From: Malus domestica
Taxonomy: Eukaryota; Streptophyta; Magnoliopsida; Rosales; Rosaceae
Direction: 5' to 3'
Assembly (NCBI RefSeq): GCF_042453785.1
Contig: NC_091670.1
Span: 32,809,501 to 32,873,500, forward strand
Length of the DNA: 64,000 nucleotides
Part shown: piece after piece, positions 1-9,813 of the stretch
Numbering within the stretch: the first letter of the stretch is position 1
Layout of the letters: every line of letters starts with the position of its first letter
The notes under the pieces: generated by a model
What the model was told of the DNA's origin: nothing
Database searches by the model: none
The model's input: the letters and a program-made list of their open reading frames with translations, nothing else
Made by a program: the position numbers and the translations under genes

Positions 1-787
1 CACCTGTAAGTCTCGAGCATTAGTGCTACCGATAGCACACGAAATCGCAGTAAGAGATAATGTGGCCGTGATGAGTTGCATGAGAGCCCGATCATGCATT
101 TTCCAAATCTTAAAAGCATCATTGTTATGCAAATCACTGGAAGACTCAGTTGAATCGCTATGATACCATGGCCTTCGAGAAGAAGCTCCATCTGAAAATG
201 CCATGTGAGGTAATTGGAATCATCAAGTTTCACAGAAACAGAGGATGAAACTGATGAGATGAGAGAGGTAATAGGAGATTGAAGAATCTGCAATTTTGTA
301 GCAGTCATCATGATCCAATATGAATCAAGAATTCGAAGAAAATTTCACTGAGACAAAAAATCAAACACCTGGTGTGCACTATTACAACCACCGAGAACCA
401 GAGAAGAATAGGGGAATGAGAACCCTAAACAAAATCGAGAAATGAAAGAGATAGAGCGGAAGCAGAAGAACCAAGATCAATTAACCTTCAAGCACAAAGC
501 TTTTCCGGCGAATGATACCATGTAAAGATACCAACAGATACAGAGAAGATGTATTCTTGCAGAAGAAGAAATATGTATACGAAGAGAGAGAAAGAGAATT
601 TTAGACGGAGAAGATACTTTTTATTTCTTGATTTTTTTCATATCATACAATGATGGTTATGTAGAGTATATATCTAACTAGATTGCTTACTTTCTAAGCT
701 ATTACAAAGATTACATGATGACTACACTTGTCACTATTACAACCACACGATCACAAGCTGTTAAGCTTGCTTTGTATACTGTTATCA
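1..787 (-). mobile_element. Copia-type LTR retrotransposon, 5' LTR and start of gag (runs off left edge)
   Basis: Read on the minus strand, an LTR-like block at 521-787 (about 267 bp) starts with TG and ends with CA. It is followed at once by TGGTATCATTCGCC, which resembles the initiator-Met primer-binding site used by Copia elements. Beyond a leader, minus-strand translation from about 310 leftward gives peptides typical of the Copia gag N-terminus, such as KLDDSNYLTWHFQ and KMHDRALMQLI. Only the 5' part of the element is inside the window, so age cannot be set by comparing LTRs and the target-site duplication cannot be checked. The gag start looks degraded. The LTR outer border (787) is inferred from the TG...CA rule and is less certain than the inner one. 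Confidence 0.75.
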
Positions 788-920
788 CTTGAGAAGCATG
801 GTTACAGTAAAGTCTCAATAATCTTGTCATCATGCCTTGAGATTTTTATACCATTCGTATGAATACCTTTACTTTTCCCGTTATTACTCTAGTTATTGTC
901 TGTGACCATTTAACTTAGGC

Positions 921-2012
921 ATGATCCCTGATTGCTTCAGCTTGGGTGGTGTGTTGAGAGCTTTAGCCGGAGGTAGTGGTCTTATGAAGGTGAGTCAAAT
1001 ACATGGATTCATCATGCAACTGGGTTTTGGTTCACACAAATCTTTAAGTGGATCCCTAATCGATGCATATGCAAAGTGTGGAAGGCTAGAGAGAGCTCAT
1101 AAGATATACAGGAGCATGATAAAAAAGGACATTACATCTTGCACGGCACTGATAAATGGATATGCAAGAGAAGGTAACTACAGCGGCGATGTGCTAGACC
1201 TCTTTAAAGAAATAACTCTTACGTGCGTGGCACTTGACAGTGTCATATTATGCTCCATGCTTAATGTATGTGCGAAAGTTGCTTCACTGATCTTGGGAAG
1301 AAAAATCCATGCCCTTACTTTTAAACACCAACCTTGTCATGATGTGGCCATGGGAAATGCTCTCGTTGATATGTATGCAAAATGCGGAGAAATTGAAGAT
1401 GCTAACCATGCTTCTGATGAGATGGAGGAAAAGAATGTTATTTCATGGACATCGATGATTTCTGGATATGGAAGGAATGGCTTGGGACATAAGGCAATTG
1501 CTTTATATAAAACGATGGAATATGAGGGATTGCAACCTAATGATATCACATTCTTGTCTCTTCTCTTTGCTTGTAGCCATGCTGGACTGACAGTCGAAGG
1601 ATGGGAATGCTTCAATATTATGCTTAGAAAATACAACATCTCGCCTCGATCTGAGCATTTTTCTTGCATGGTAGACCTTTATGCACGTGCAGGTTTGTTA
1701 GACGAAGCTTACAAACTTATGTGTGATATGAACATAAAGCCTAATTCAGCAGTTTGGGGAGCCATTCTTGGGGCATGTAGCATCCATGGTAATAGCTTAC
1801 TTGGAGAAGTGGTATCAATGCATCTTTGCGATATGGATCCAAAGAATTCAGTTAACTATGTTGTTCTAGGAAGCCTATATGCTGCATTTGGTGCATGGGA
1901 CAATGCTTTGGAAACTCGAAATTTGATAGAGAATAGAAGTCTGAAAAAAGAACCAGCGCAGAGCCTTTTAGTATCCAAATCAAGTAAAACTGTGCTTTTG
2001 CATGCAACTTAA
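921..2012 (+). pseudogene. PPR protein of the PLS-E class, 5'-truncated, At3g20730-like
   Basis: The 363-residue open frame holds consecutive pentatricopeptide repeats. Recognisable pieces are SLIDAYAKCGRLERAHKIY, GNALVDMYAKCGEIEDA, NVISWTSMISGYGRNG and PNDITFLSLLFACSHAG, followed by an E-type tail (NYVVLGSLYAAFGAWDNA). No DYW domain follows. PPR proteins bind organellar RNA in a sequence-specific way and guide editing or processing in mitochondria or plastids. The repeat order and the tail resemble Arabidopsis At3g20730 as I remember it, but that family member is some 200 residues longer at the N-terminus. Here no transit peptide or N-terminal repeats precede the first ATG, and a Copia LTR ends 133 bp upstream. 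I infer a truncated copy, possibly cut by that insertion. A short intron ending at the TTAG just before 919 is an alternative. Confidence 0.65.
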
Positions 2013-2028
2013 GACAGTAAAACTAGCT

Positions 2029-2113
2029 TAACGGGTCGGGTTCGGATGACCCATTAACTTAACGAGTCGGATCGAACCCAACTCAAACCCGATAAACCCG
2101 ACCCATTTACAGG
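2029..2113. repeat. Small inverted-repeat (MITE-like) remnant
   Basis: The block begins with AACGGGTCGGGTTCGG and ends with AAACCCGACCCATT, an imperfect terminal inverted repeat around a centre that repeats the same GGGT/ACCC theme. Similar blocks are dispersed in many angiosperm genomes as small DNA-transposon derivatives. It sits about 20 bp after the PPR stop codon. I could not define a target-site duplication. Confidence 0.4.
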
Positions 2114-2115
2114 TC

Positions 2116-2950
2116 TAGATCTGAGAGGTCTGTGTTGTTTTTTTTTTTTTTCCCTGAGTTAAAGAACCTAAATGTACGTTCATAAGGTTTAATCATATGA
2201 AACTGCACCTGAGCAGGAAGGTGCACAAGAGAGTTTGGCACTCGGTACGAATATATGATGCTTTCTTAATTTTTTTTTGCTAACATTTTTCGCAATTGAA
2301 TCTTTATCGTATGAAAGATGAGTTTGGCTATGAAAAATAAGGGGATCTGGATTTGAATATCTAGCCTAGTCCTGGATCCATGTGGAATTGACAAACATCG
2401 GTTGGGAGTCTTCCACAAATCCATGCAAACATGAGCGATTGTTCTTAGCGTCTCTCTTATGAAAAAGTAAACTCATCATTTCATTCAAAAGAAATACAAC
2501 CAGGCCGAACATGACTAGATTGTTGTTTTGATTAAAGTATATAGTCAAAATAATTCTCTTTTGTTAACGTGATGAGTGATGTAAACACAAGAGATATATT
2601 CCGTAAAAGATGAGAGATTCTTGCATGCGGACAACCGCATAAGGCATGTGACTCAAATGTAGGTTTGGGTGGGACTAAATACTTGAGAATAACATACATG
2701 CAACTAAAACGTCAAGGCAACGATGTCTCAAACCAATCAATCAATACTACGTAGGCAAGTTAAAACATACGATGACAATAGGTTTGAGATATTGTCATTG
2801 TGTTCCAATTACATACATATTTTATTATGTTTCGTTTTTTTTATGAGATGATCGGATGACTAACGTGGTACAGTTTCCAAAACCCAATTATATGAATAGT
2901 TGAATATCCATATTGCTTTTACCATTCCATTTTCCTTCCATTCAGCTGCA
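2116..2950. other. Intergenic AT-rich spacer before the mTERF pair
   Basis: No coding region, RNA gene or well-bounded repeat is visible here. The short open frames have no recognisable content. The right end merges into the presumed promoter of the first mTERF gene. Confidence 0.5.
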
Positions 2951-2957
2951 AACCCAA

Positions 2958-2964
2958 TATAAAG
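2958..2964 (+). promoter_or_regulatory. Candidate TATA box of the first mTERF gene
   Basis: TATAAAG lies 108 bp upstream of the ATG at 3072. A start site some 30 bp downstream would leave a 5' UTR of about 80 nt with no earlier ATG. Confidence 0.45.
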
Positions 2965-3071
2965 GTAAATCTACGAAAAATCTCCATTAAGTTTTGCACG
3001 TAGAACTTATAACAAAATTGATAACACCCCTTTGGCGTTCTTCCTGCGTTGAATCACAATCCATATCTGAC

Positions 3072-4214
3072 ATGAAATTCAGAGTTGGATCGTTACTGAA
3101 GCTCCGCATCTTCCTACCCACATCGCCAAATTTCCAATCTTTCCCCAAAACTTTGTTACCGGCAACGTGGTTTATTTTCACACCCGCCACCTATTCGACA
3201 ATTTGCCTGACTGAGGAAGAAAGTGCGGGAGAAGACATTGGAGACCAACCAAAGAACTCTCTACAAGTTCTGAAGCAATTGGGCTGTAGTGACACTGAAA
3301 TTTCGATGATCTCCACGCGGGGGCCTTCTCTACTGAATGCCAACGCGAACCAGCTTGAGTGCAAACTCAAGCTTCTAACTGGCTTGGGCATCACGGCGCC
3401 TGAGCTCGTGAAGATTATCATTGGCCGTCCCCGGTTGCTCACTTCTCGGGTTAACCATTGCTTGGATGAGCGGCTCGAGTTCTTTATGACATTGTTTGGA
3501 TCCAGGGAAGTGCTTGTCAAAGCCATTGTGAGGAACCCTTCTCTCCTGACCTATGACTTTCAGAAGAAAATCAAGCCCGCCATTGCGCTGTACCAAGGAG
3601 TCGGTCTTAGTATGCAGGACTTGATCCAAATGGTTCTGTTGCGGCCTACGTTGATCCCAAGAACTTCATTTGATGAAGAAAAGATGGAATATATACGAAA
3701 AACCGGGCTTTCAAATGGTTCCAAGATGTATAAGCATGTTGTCACAATCATTGGCGTTTCACGACTTGAAACTATACGTAAGAAAGTTGCAAATTTGGAG
3801 AAGTTTGGTTTCTCAGAAGATGAGATTTTTTCCCTTTTCGCAAAGTTCCCCCTTGTGCTGACACTATCGGTCGATAAGGTTCAGAGGAACATGACTTTCA
3901 TTTTAGGACAAATGAAGCTTCCTGCTACGACGGTTCTTGAGCACCCATGCTTGGTGTTCATGAATTTGGAGGATGTGTTGAAGCCACGAGTACTTCTTGC
4001 GCGGAAGGTGCGGGAGATGGGTCTTGATAAAAAGATTGAAGGTCCTATGATGATGAGGGCAATGAGAATGACGGAGAAGCGGTTTTTGAAGGCATTTGTT
4101 CGTTGTCACCCAAAGGATGTTGCTGATGAACTGATGGAGTACTACAAAAATGTGAAGGGTGTTAAGCGGTTGGCTGAAGCCTCAAGGACGTTACATCAAG
4201 GATTTCCTTTCTGA
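3072..4214 (+). CDS. mTERF-family organellar transcription factor, tandem copy 1
   Basis: This intronless ORF of 380 codons encodes an mTERF protein. The family consists of helical-repeat nucleic-acid-binding proteins that act in mitochondria or plastids on transcription, termination or intron splicing. Repeats with the family pattern are visible, for example GLGITAPELVKIIIGRPRLL and FGFSEDEIFSLFAKFPLVL, and the C-terminus has the usual RFLKAFVRCHP block. The first 35 or so residues are basic and hydroxylated, fitting a mitochondrial transit peptide. The open frame extends upstream to 2994 but with no ATG there. The ATG at 3072 aligns with the start of the neighbouring paralogue, so I chose it. 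The copy at 6123 is collinear throughout, showing tandem duplication. Such clustered mTERF paralogues are known from several dicots. Which organelle process it serves cannot be read from the sequence. Confidence 0.88.
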   Translation: MKFRVGSLLKLRIFLPTSPNFQSFPKTLLPATWFIFTPATYSTICLTEEESAGEDIGDQPKNSLQVLKQLGCSDTEISMISTRGPSLLNANANQLECKLKLLTGLGITAPELVKIIIGRPRLLTSRVNHCLDERLEFFMTLFGSREVLVKAIVRNPSLLTYDFQKKIKPAIALYQGVGLSMQDLIQMVLLRPTLIPRTSFDEEKMEYIRKTGLSNGSKMYKHVVTIIGVSRLETIRKKVANLEKFGFSEDEIFSLFAKFPLVLTLSVDKVQRNMTFILGQMKLPATTVLEHPCLVFMNLEDVLKPRVLLARKVREMGLDKKIEGPMMMRAMRMTEKRFLKAFVRCHPKDVADELMEYYKNVKGVKRLAEASRTLHQGFPF

Positions 4215-5401
4215 ATGTTTTTGGCTCAGGTTTTCATCTTCGTGTCTAAAACGCATCTTACTGTACAGGTCTCTATACATTTTGTTACGTGAACTTGGAG
4301 CAGTTTGCATACATTTGCATTGTTTTTTCTTTATTTGGGGTTCAACCGTTCAAGTAATCCATTATTTGGGGTTCAATGTGTCTTCTTTCACTACAATGCG
4401 CTACTCAATAATGTTCGACATTTCATCTGCTGTGAAGGCTGCTGATTTGTTCCGATTGTATAGGGTCATTTGTTGCCGTTTACATTCTTGGGACTGGTAG
4501 TGAACTTGACTGCCGCAGTGAAGAGTAACAGTAATGAACTCGATAACAAAGAAGGGTAGTTCTTGGTTATACGGTCGAGAAGGTTGGTTCAACGCACCCA
4601 ATGTGTTTAGGAAGCATTAGTTGCTCAAACTAACAAACACAGTAGAGGCTCCAAGAGGGGATGGTCTAAGCAAAAAGCACAAGGCGTTTTGCTATCCATG
4701 TTACTCACCAAAGCGTGGCAGGTAAGGAGATAATGCAGCTTTCTTCGTTGTTGCATATAAGCGTGACTAGTCTTGTAGCATCGTTGCTTTTTCGATCTTC
4801 ATTTCTTTTCCGTGGCGAGAAGACGAGACGGGAAGGAGACTTTGATCATTTAGATTTTGAATCGTACTGTAAATATTGATGAACCTGTTGTACAACTTTG
4901 TGCTAGGATGCATGAAATTCATCCTTAGCATTGCTTTTGATGGTGTAGTTATATCATACTTCTTCCCACGAATTACCGAAGGTCGTATTCACTACATATA
5001 GTTTGAGGCAATTTCAGGGTATTTGAGTACTGTGGACAACATCAAGAAAGGTTTCCTTTCATCTAATCTTAATAGAATGTGAAGATAAATTATCTCAATC
5101 TCTTGATCGTGGAAATTCCTTCGCCGTCCGTGGAGGGAGGGACGGTATTGAATTTTGCATCATATGGTAAAATGAAACCCGCACACCACTTCAGCTAGTT
5201 GCGTCATATGGTATTAAATTATATATTATTATTGTCATGAGATATTTTGTCAAGCATCTTGTACAACAATAGTAGTTAAAAAAGCATTAAACAGTATCGT
5301 GTGTAACAATAGTAAGTCTAGTAGGGCCGATTGTCTACACTGGCCCCTATGTGGTCGGACAGTGTTGGGGAAAAATTTCCATCAAATCCACCAAGCTCGC
5401 C
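4215..5401. other. 3' UTR and spacer between the mTERF copies
   Basis: The first stretch is likely 3' UTR; the T-rich run after 4321 resembles the 3' flank of copy 2. The rest shows no gene. The region is longer than needed for a promoter and includes AT-rich unclassified DNA. Confidence 0.4.
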
Positions 5402-5525
5402 AATCCGGACTTTTGAAATTTAATCTAACTGTTAAAGTTATTATAATTTTTAAAAAGTTCTTTATTTGTAGCTGTTAGATCAAATTTCAAGGGTTTTGAT
5501 TAATGAACTTTGTGAAAGAGATCCG
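5402..5525. repeat. Possible small foldback element
   Basis: TTGAAATTTAATCTAAC near the left end is mirrored by TTAGATCAAATTTCAA near the right, around a T/A-rich centre, with CCGGA and GATCCG at the edges. The arms are imperfect and no target-site duplication could be fixed, so the limits are approximate. Confidence 0.4.
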
Positions 5526-6122
5526 AAAAAGATTTCTTTCTCAAAATTGTTTCCCATATAAAATAGGAAATAAATAATTTTTGGTGGGATTAGCAAAATC
5601 TTGGGTGCATTACCACCCGGCCTCAATGCCCTCGTGCCTTGTTCCTTAAACCCTCTCGAAGGCTATCCATGGCTGCCCAGGTCTTCCTCTTTCCCTCTCT
5701 GAACATTCACCTCTGAATATCTATTAATTTGCTAATAAATATCTTCTTTCTGTGGATTAGATGGAAAGCTCAAAACTTGGCGCGCCACTCTGAAGAGATG
5801 ATGAGTATACAGAAACAGTGGCGGTGGTAAATCCTGCAGAAAACGCTTTTCGCCGTTTCGTTTCGATTACATCAGTTCAGAGAGTATCAGGAATCAAGTT
5901 TATTGCTGTTGTGGGTATGTAAGAAGATTTGAGTTTCGAATTTTCGGATAAAGCTTACCATTCTTCCTTCTGATTCTTTTACTGCATTGCGATTTCCAAA
6001 CATTCCTCAGCTAATAACTTGAATTTAATCAATGCCCATTTCTCCATATTGGTCCTTCTGCAAATACAATTTGTTAGTTTTTGCCTGGAGTTCATAAATT
6101 CCAATATTGTAGCACTACTGAC

Positions 6123-7280
6123 ATGCAATCTAGATTTGGTTCTTTGGTTAAGCAACTTAAGCCCCGACTTTTATTGCCACCCTCTCAAAATTTCGTCACT
6201 TTTCCGAAAGTTCTGTACCCAACAAGTGGTTTACTTTTCCCACCCACCACCTATTCGACGGTTTGCCAAGCCAAGGAAGAAAGTGTTGAAGTAGATATCA
6301 GAGACCAACCCAAGAATTCTGCAGAAGTTCTGAGGAGCTGGGGTTGTAGTGATATAGACATATCCAAGATGTTCATGCGGCGGCCTGCTTTGCGGAGTAC
6401 TGACCTTAACCAGCTTCGGTCCAAACTAAACGTTCTAAGTGGCTTGGGCATTACTGCACCTCAGCTTGTGAAGATCATAAATTGTCGTCCCCGGTTTCTT
6501 AGTTGTCGATTTAATCATTGTATTGATGAGCGGCTTGAGTTCTTTATGAGATTGTTTGAGTCAAGGGAAGTGCTTGTCAAAGCCATTGTAAGGAACCCGT
6601 CTCTCTTGATTTATGACCTTCACAATAAAATCAAGCCTGTCATTAAGCTGTATGAAGGAATTGGTCTTAGCATGGAGGACTTGATTCAAATGCTTCTACA
6701 ACGCGCTACATTGATTCCAAGAACTTCATTTAATGATGAAAAGATGGAATATATTCGAAAAACCAGGCTCTCAACTGATTCCAGGATGTATAAGTACGTT
6801 GTCACGATTATTGGCGTTTCACGCCTTGAAACTCTCCGTCGGAAGATATCTAACTTTGAGAAGTTTGGTTTCTCGGAAGATGAAATCTTTGGTCTTTTGG
6901 GAAGCTCTCCCCTTGTGTTTACACTGTCAGTTGACAAGGTTCAGAGGAACATGACTTTCATTATAGGAAAAATGAAGTTCCCCGCTAAAGTGATTCTTGA
7001 GAATCCATTTTTGCTGTACTCAAATCTGGAAGCTGTGTTGAAGCCACGGGTATTTCTTGCAGGGAAGATTCACGAACTGGGTCTTGACTTGCAGATTAAA
7101 GGCCCTAGGATGCTGACAGCATTGAGGATGACAGAGAAGAGGTTTCTGAAGGCGTTTATTAATTGTCACCCAAAGGATGTTGCTGATGAATTGATGGAAT
7201 TCTATACAAATGCAAAGAGTGTGAAGCGATTGGCAGAAAACTACTCCAAGAAGAACTTCCATCAAGGATTTCCTTTCTAA
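6123..7280 (+). CDS. mTERF-family organellar transcription factor, tandem copy 2
   Basis: This intronless ORF of 385 codons is the paralogue of the gene at 3072, with the same order of mTERF helical repeats (GLGITAPQLVKIINCRPRFL, FGFSEDEIFGLLGSSPLVF, KRFLKAFINCHPKD) and the same HQGFPF C-terminus. The N-terminus is rich in basic residues, Leu and Pro and probably targets the protein to mitochondria. The frame is open upstream to 6081 without an ATG; the ATG at 6123 matches the start of copy 1. Many differences from copy 1 are silent or conservative and the frame is intact, so both copies look functional. The 5' side differs from copy 1: a C/T-rich stretch at about 5640-5710 and AG/GT signals between 5700 and 6100 suggest a leader with an intron. 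That is inference. Confidence 0.87.
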   Translation: MQSRFGSLVKQLKPRLLLPPSQNFVTFPKVLYPTSGLLFPPTTYSTVCQAKEESVEVDIRDQPKNSAEVLRSWGCSDIDISKMFMRRPALRSTDLNQLRSKLNVLSGLGITAPQLVKIINCRPRFLSCRFNHCIDERLEFFMRLFESREVLVKAIVRNPSLLIYDLHNKIKPVIKLYEGIGLSMEDLIQMLLQRATLIPRTSFNDEKMEYIRKTRLSTDSRMYKYVVTIIGVSRLETLRRKISNFEKFGFSEDEIFGLLGSSPLVFTLSVDKVQRNMTFIIGKMKFPAKVILENPFLLYSNLEAVLKPRVFLAGKIHELGLDLQIKGPRMLTALRMTEKRFLKAFINCHPKDVADELMEFYTNAKSVKRLAENYSKKNFHQGFPF

Positions 7281-8424
7281 ATTTCTTTTGCTATCAGGTT
7301 TTAATCTTTGGTCCTGAAAGATATCTCGTTATACTTGCCATGTTACATTATGGAGCATTTTGCATATAGCAGCATTGTCTTTCTTTCATTCTGTATAATA
7401 TTTGGGACTCGATTTATTCTTTATGATTCATGGTCTCTCTCTATCTATCTCTCTTGTTGGCACTACATAGTTACAGAACACCCTTTTTTGGGCAATAGGG
7501 AGCATAGTAGAAAATGTTCATAGTAAAAACAAAACGCTGAGAAGTACGGGTTTTATTCTTTTGGCTTGGGAAGTACTAGTCACATAATCAATCAAGTAAA
7601 TTTGAAGTATTACCCTTATAAGTTTTGCTGATAGATGGACGAGCTGTGTCTTACACAATATAGTTTGGGCAGCAATCACGTTTTCAGAAATATCGATTGG
7701 TTTGGCTGCTAATTCTATTGTATATGTTTTGTTCTCTTTGCAATTTTCTAGTTTTTTCTCTCCTGGCTTCCTGTTGGTCTGATGTAGAGCTCTTATGCTG
7801 TGCTTTAAAGTTCAGCAGGTACATGGGTTTTTGGAACCCTTATCTGTAATGCATCCTTGTAGATTGATTCCAGGCATTCATAGACCTTTTATTTCAGTAG
7901 TTCATCAGACGAGTCTCAGATTCCCGCGTTTCTTAATTAGAAGCGGGTTTTGATTAAAACCAAATTCTCTTTTACTATATATGGTTGTGTTTACATATGT
8001 TGTAACGGTGCGCGTGAATTTCATCCCCAGCATCTATTTCGATATTGTGGTTGTGTTGTTGTTGTTGGTATTCGTATTGTGTCGTTGACATTTGCACGAA
8101 ATAACAGAAAAGTCGGATTCATAGTTCGTTGGGTACTTGTAGTCTCAGTGCTGGTTAAGATGAACTGCATAACTATTAGCAAGGTTTCTTCTCTTATTTC
8201 TTACCTAAACAAAATCTGGTGCTTGTTTCTTGTGTCATGTTTTGAAGCAGCAGTTCCGACTATCATTTGTTTTGTTGGGATCGTTTTCCAACTGATAACA
8301 CAAAATTAAGAATTCCAACTATCCTTTTTTGTTTAGGCCAGAAGAATTCTCACTGGATTGATCAAATAAATACTTAGCTCCTCAAAGGAAGAGTAGGAGT
8401 TCCTACTCAAAGCTGTTCGTTGTC
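7281..8424. other. 3' flank of mTERF copy 2
   Basis: This is probable 3' UTR followed by unclassified spacer. A GTTGTTGTTGTTG-like stretch occurs near 8052. No gene is visible. Confidence 0.4.
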
Positions 8425-8694
8425 GATTCATAGAACTTCATGTTTATGATCATAACTGTTCATATTATAAATCATTCTATAAAGATCTCTTTTGCAAAAA
8501 ATCAATTAAAACTAAGGTCGTCTAGTCATCAAACTATAAAAACAAATGAACAGAGTTAGTCACGAATTGTCTATATTTGCTACAATAGATTAACTAAAAG
8601 GTCGTAGTTTAATTCATTTTTTGCAGAGACGATCTTTATAGAGTGATTTATAATATGAACTATTTTGATTATAAGCATAAAGTTCTGTGATTCT
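8425..8694. mobile_element. MITE with about 85-bp terminal inverted repeats
   Basis: The left arm (about 8425-8509, from GATTCATAGAACTT) and the right arm (about 8610-8694, ending AAGTTCTGTGATTC) are reverse complements over some 85 bp with scattered mismatches. They share TTCATATTATAAATCA and TCTATAAAGATC. The roughly 100-bp centre has no coding capacity. Long arms with no gene indicate a non-autonomous DNA transposon, possibly Mutator-like. I could not settle a target-site duplication, so the superfamily is open. Confidence 0.65.
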
Positions 8695-9813
8695 ATCACT
8701 TACTCATTTAAGTTAAGTACTTAGTCGTTGTCATATTATTCTATCACTAATTGTCTGATTTTCCTTCAAGTTGAGATGAGAGGAGGGAACTTGAGATAAA
8801 ACTTGGATTCAAGTAATTGAAATCGTCCCTATGAAAGAAAAACGTATTTTTTGAACGTATGCAATTTGATCTCCACTTGCAGAAAAAGTACTTTCACCAA
8901 CAATATTTTCAGTTATTTTAAAAGTGCTTCCAAACAAGCTCAAATTCTCTGATGTAATGGTATTCAATCTCTCGAACATGAAACACATGATTTGAAGCCA
9001 GTGACAGAGATATTGTCACAAGATAAAAGTTGATGGTGTAAGCAATGTGAAACCACTTTCATGGAACAACTTCTAAGTCCAAGTAGTTTCAGAGACGTGG
9101 GTAACGATCTATATTCAACTTTTGTAAAAGATTTTGCTACAATGTCACTTCATCTAATAGATTTTGGCTAAGAAATATATAATTATCAGGAAAACTAATG
9201 AAAATAACTTGAAAATTTTGAGTTTTAACGATAAAGACAAAATAAATGATAAAATAAATAGTATTAGGATTGATTTTTTAGTGTAAAAAAGTGATTTTTT
9301 TGTTAAAATGAACAGTACTGGAAGTTTTTTATTAAAATTCTCATAATTATTACTCATAATTTCGGTCAAAAACACATCTGGTTAAATCTAATGAATAAAC
9401 GTGCATATTACATTATTTATAGTATTTTCTTTTTATTAATAATTCAACCACCATTAATTGAGTTGCATTATTTATAGTATTTTCTCGTGATGAAATTGTG
9501 AATGAAAAATGCACAGAGGTGCCACATTGGCAAACGATTCTAAGTTTACGGGTGAATTATAAAAACTTCTATTCTAAGTGGCAAATACACAAAAGAGGAA
9601 ATTTCAGGTGACGTAAATGCAATTTTCCAAGTTCATATGCTCGCATATGAATTTTAATCTTCCAAACAGGCCCCTAAAAAGGTCCGAGGAAATGAAGGTA
9701 TAAAGTAAAAATCCTGTCACCGTCCCACTGAGCTCAGCTGCTGCTGTAGATCGACAGAGGGAGACTCTTTGGCTTCTTCTTTCATTGTTTAAATTCTATG
9801 GTCTTTTGAGTGA

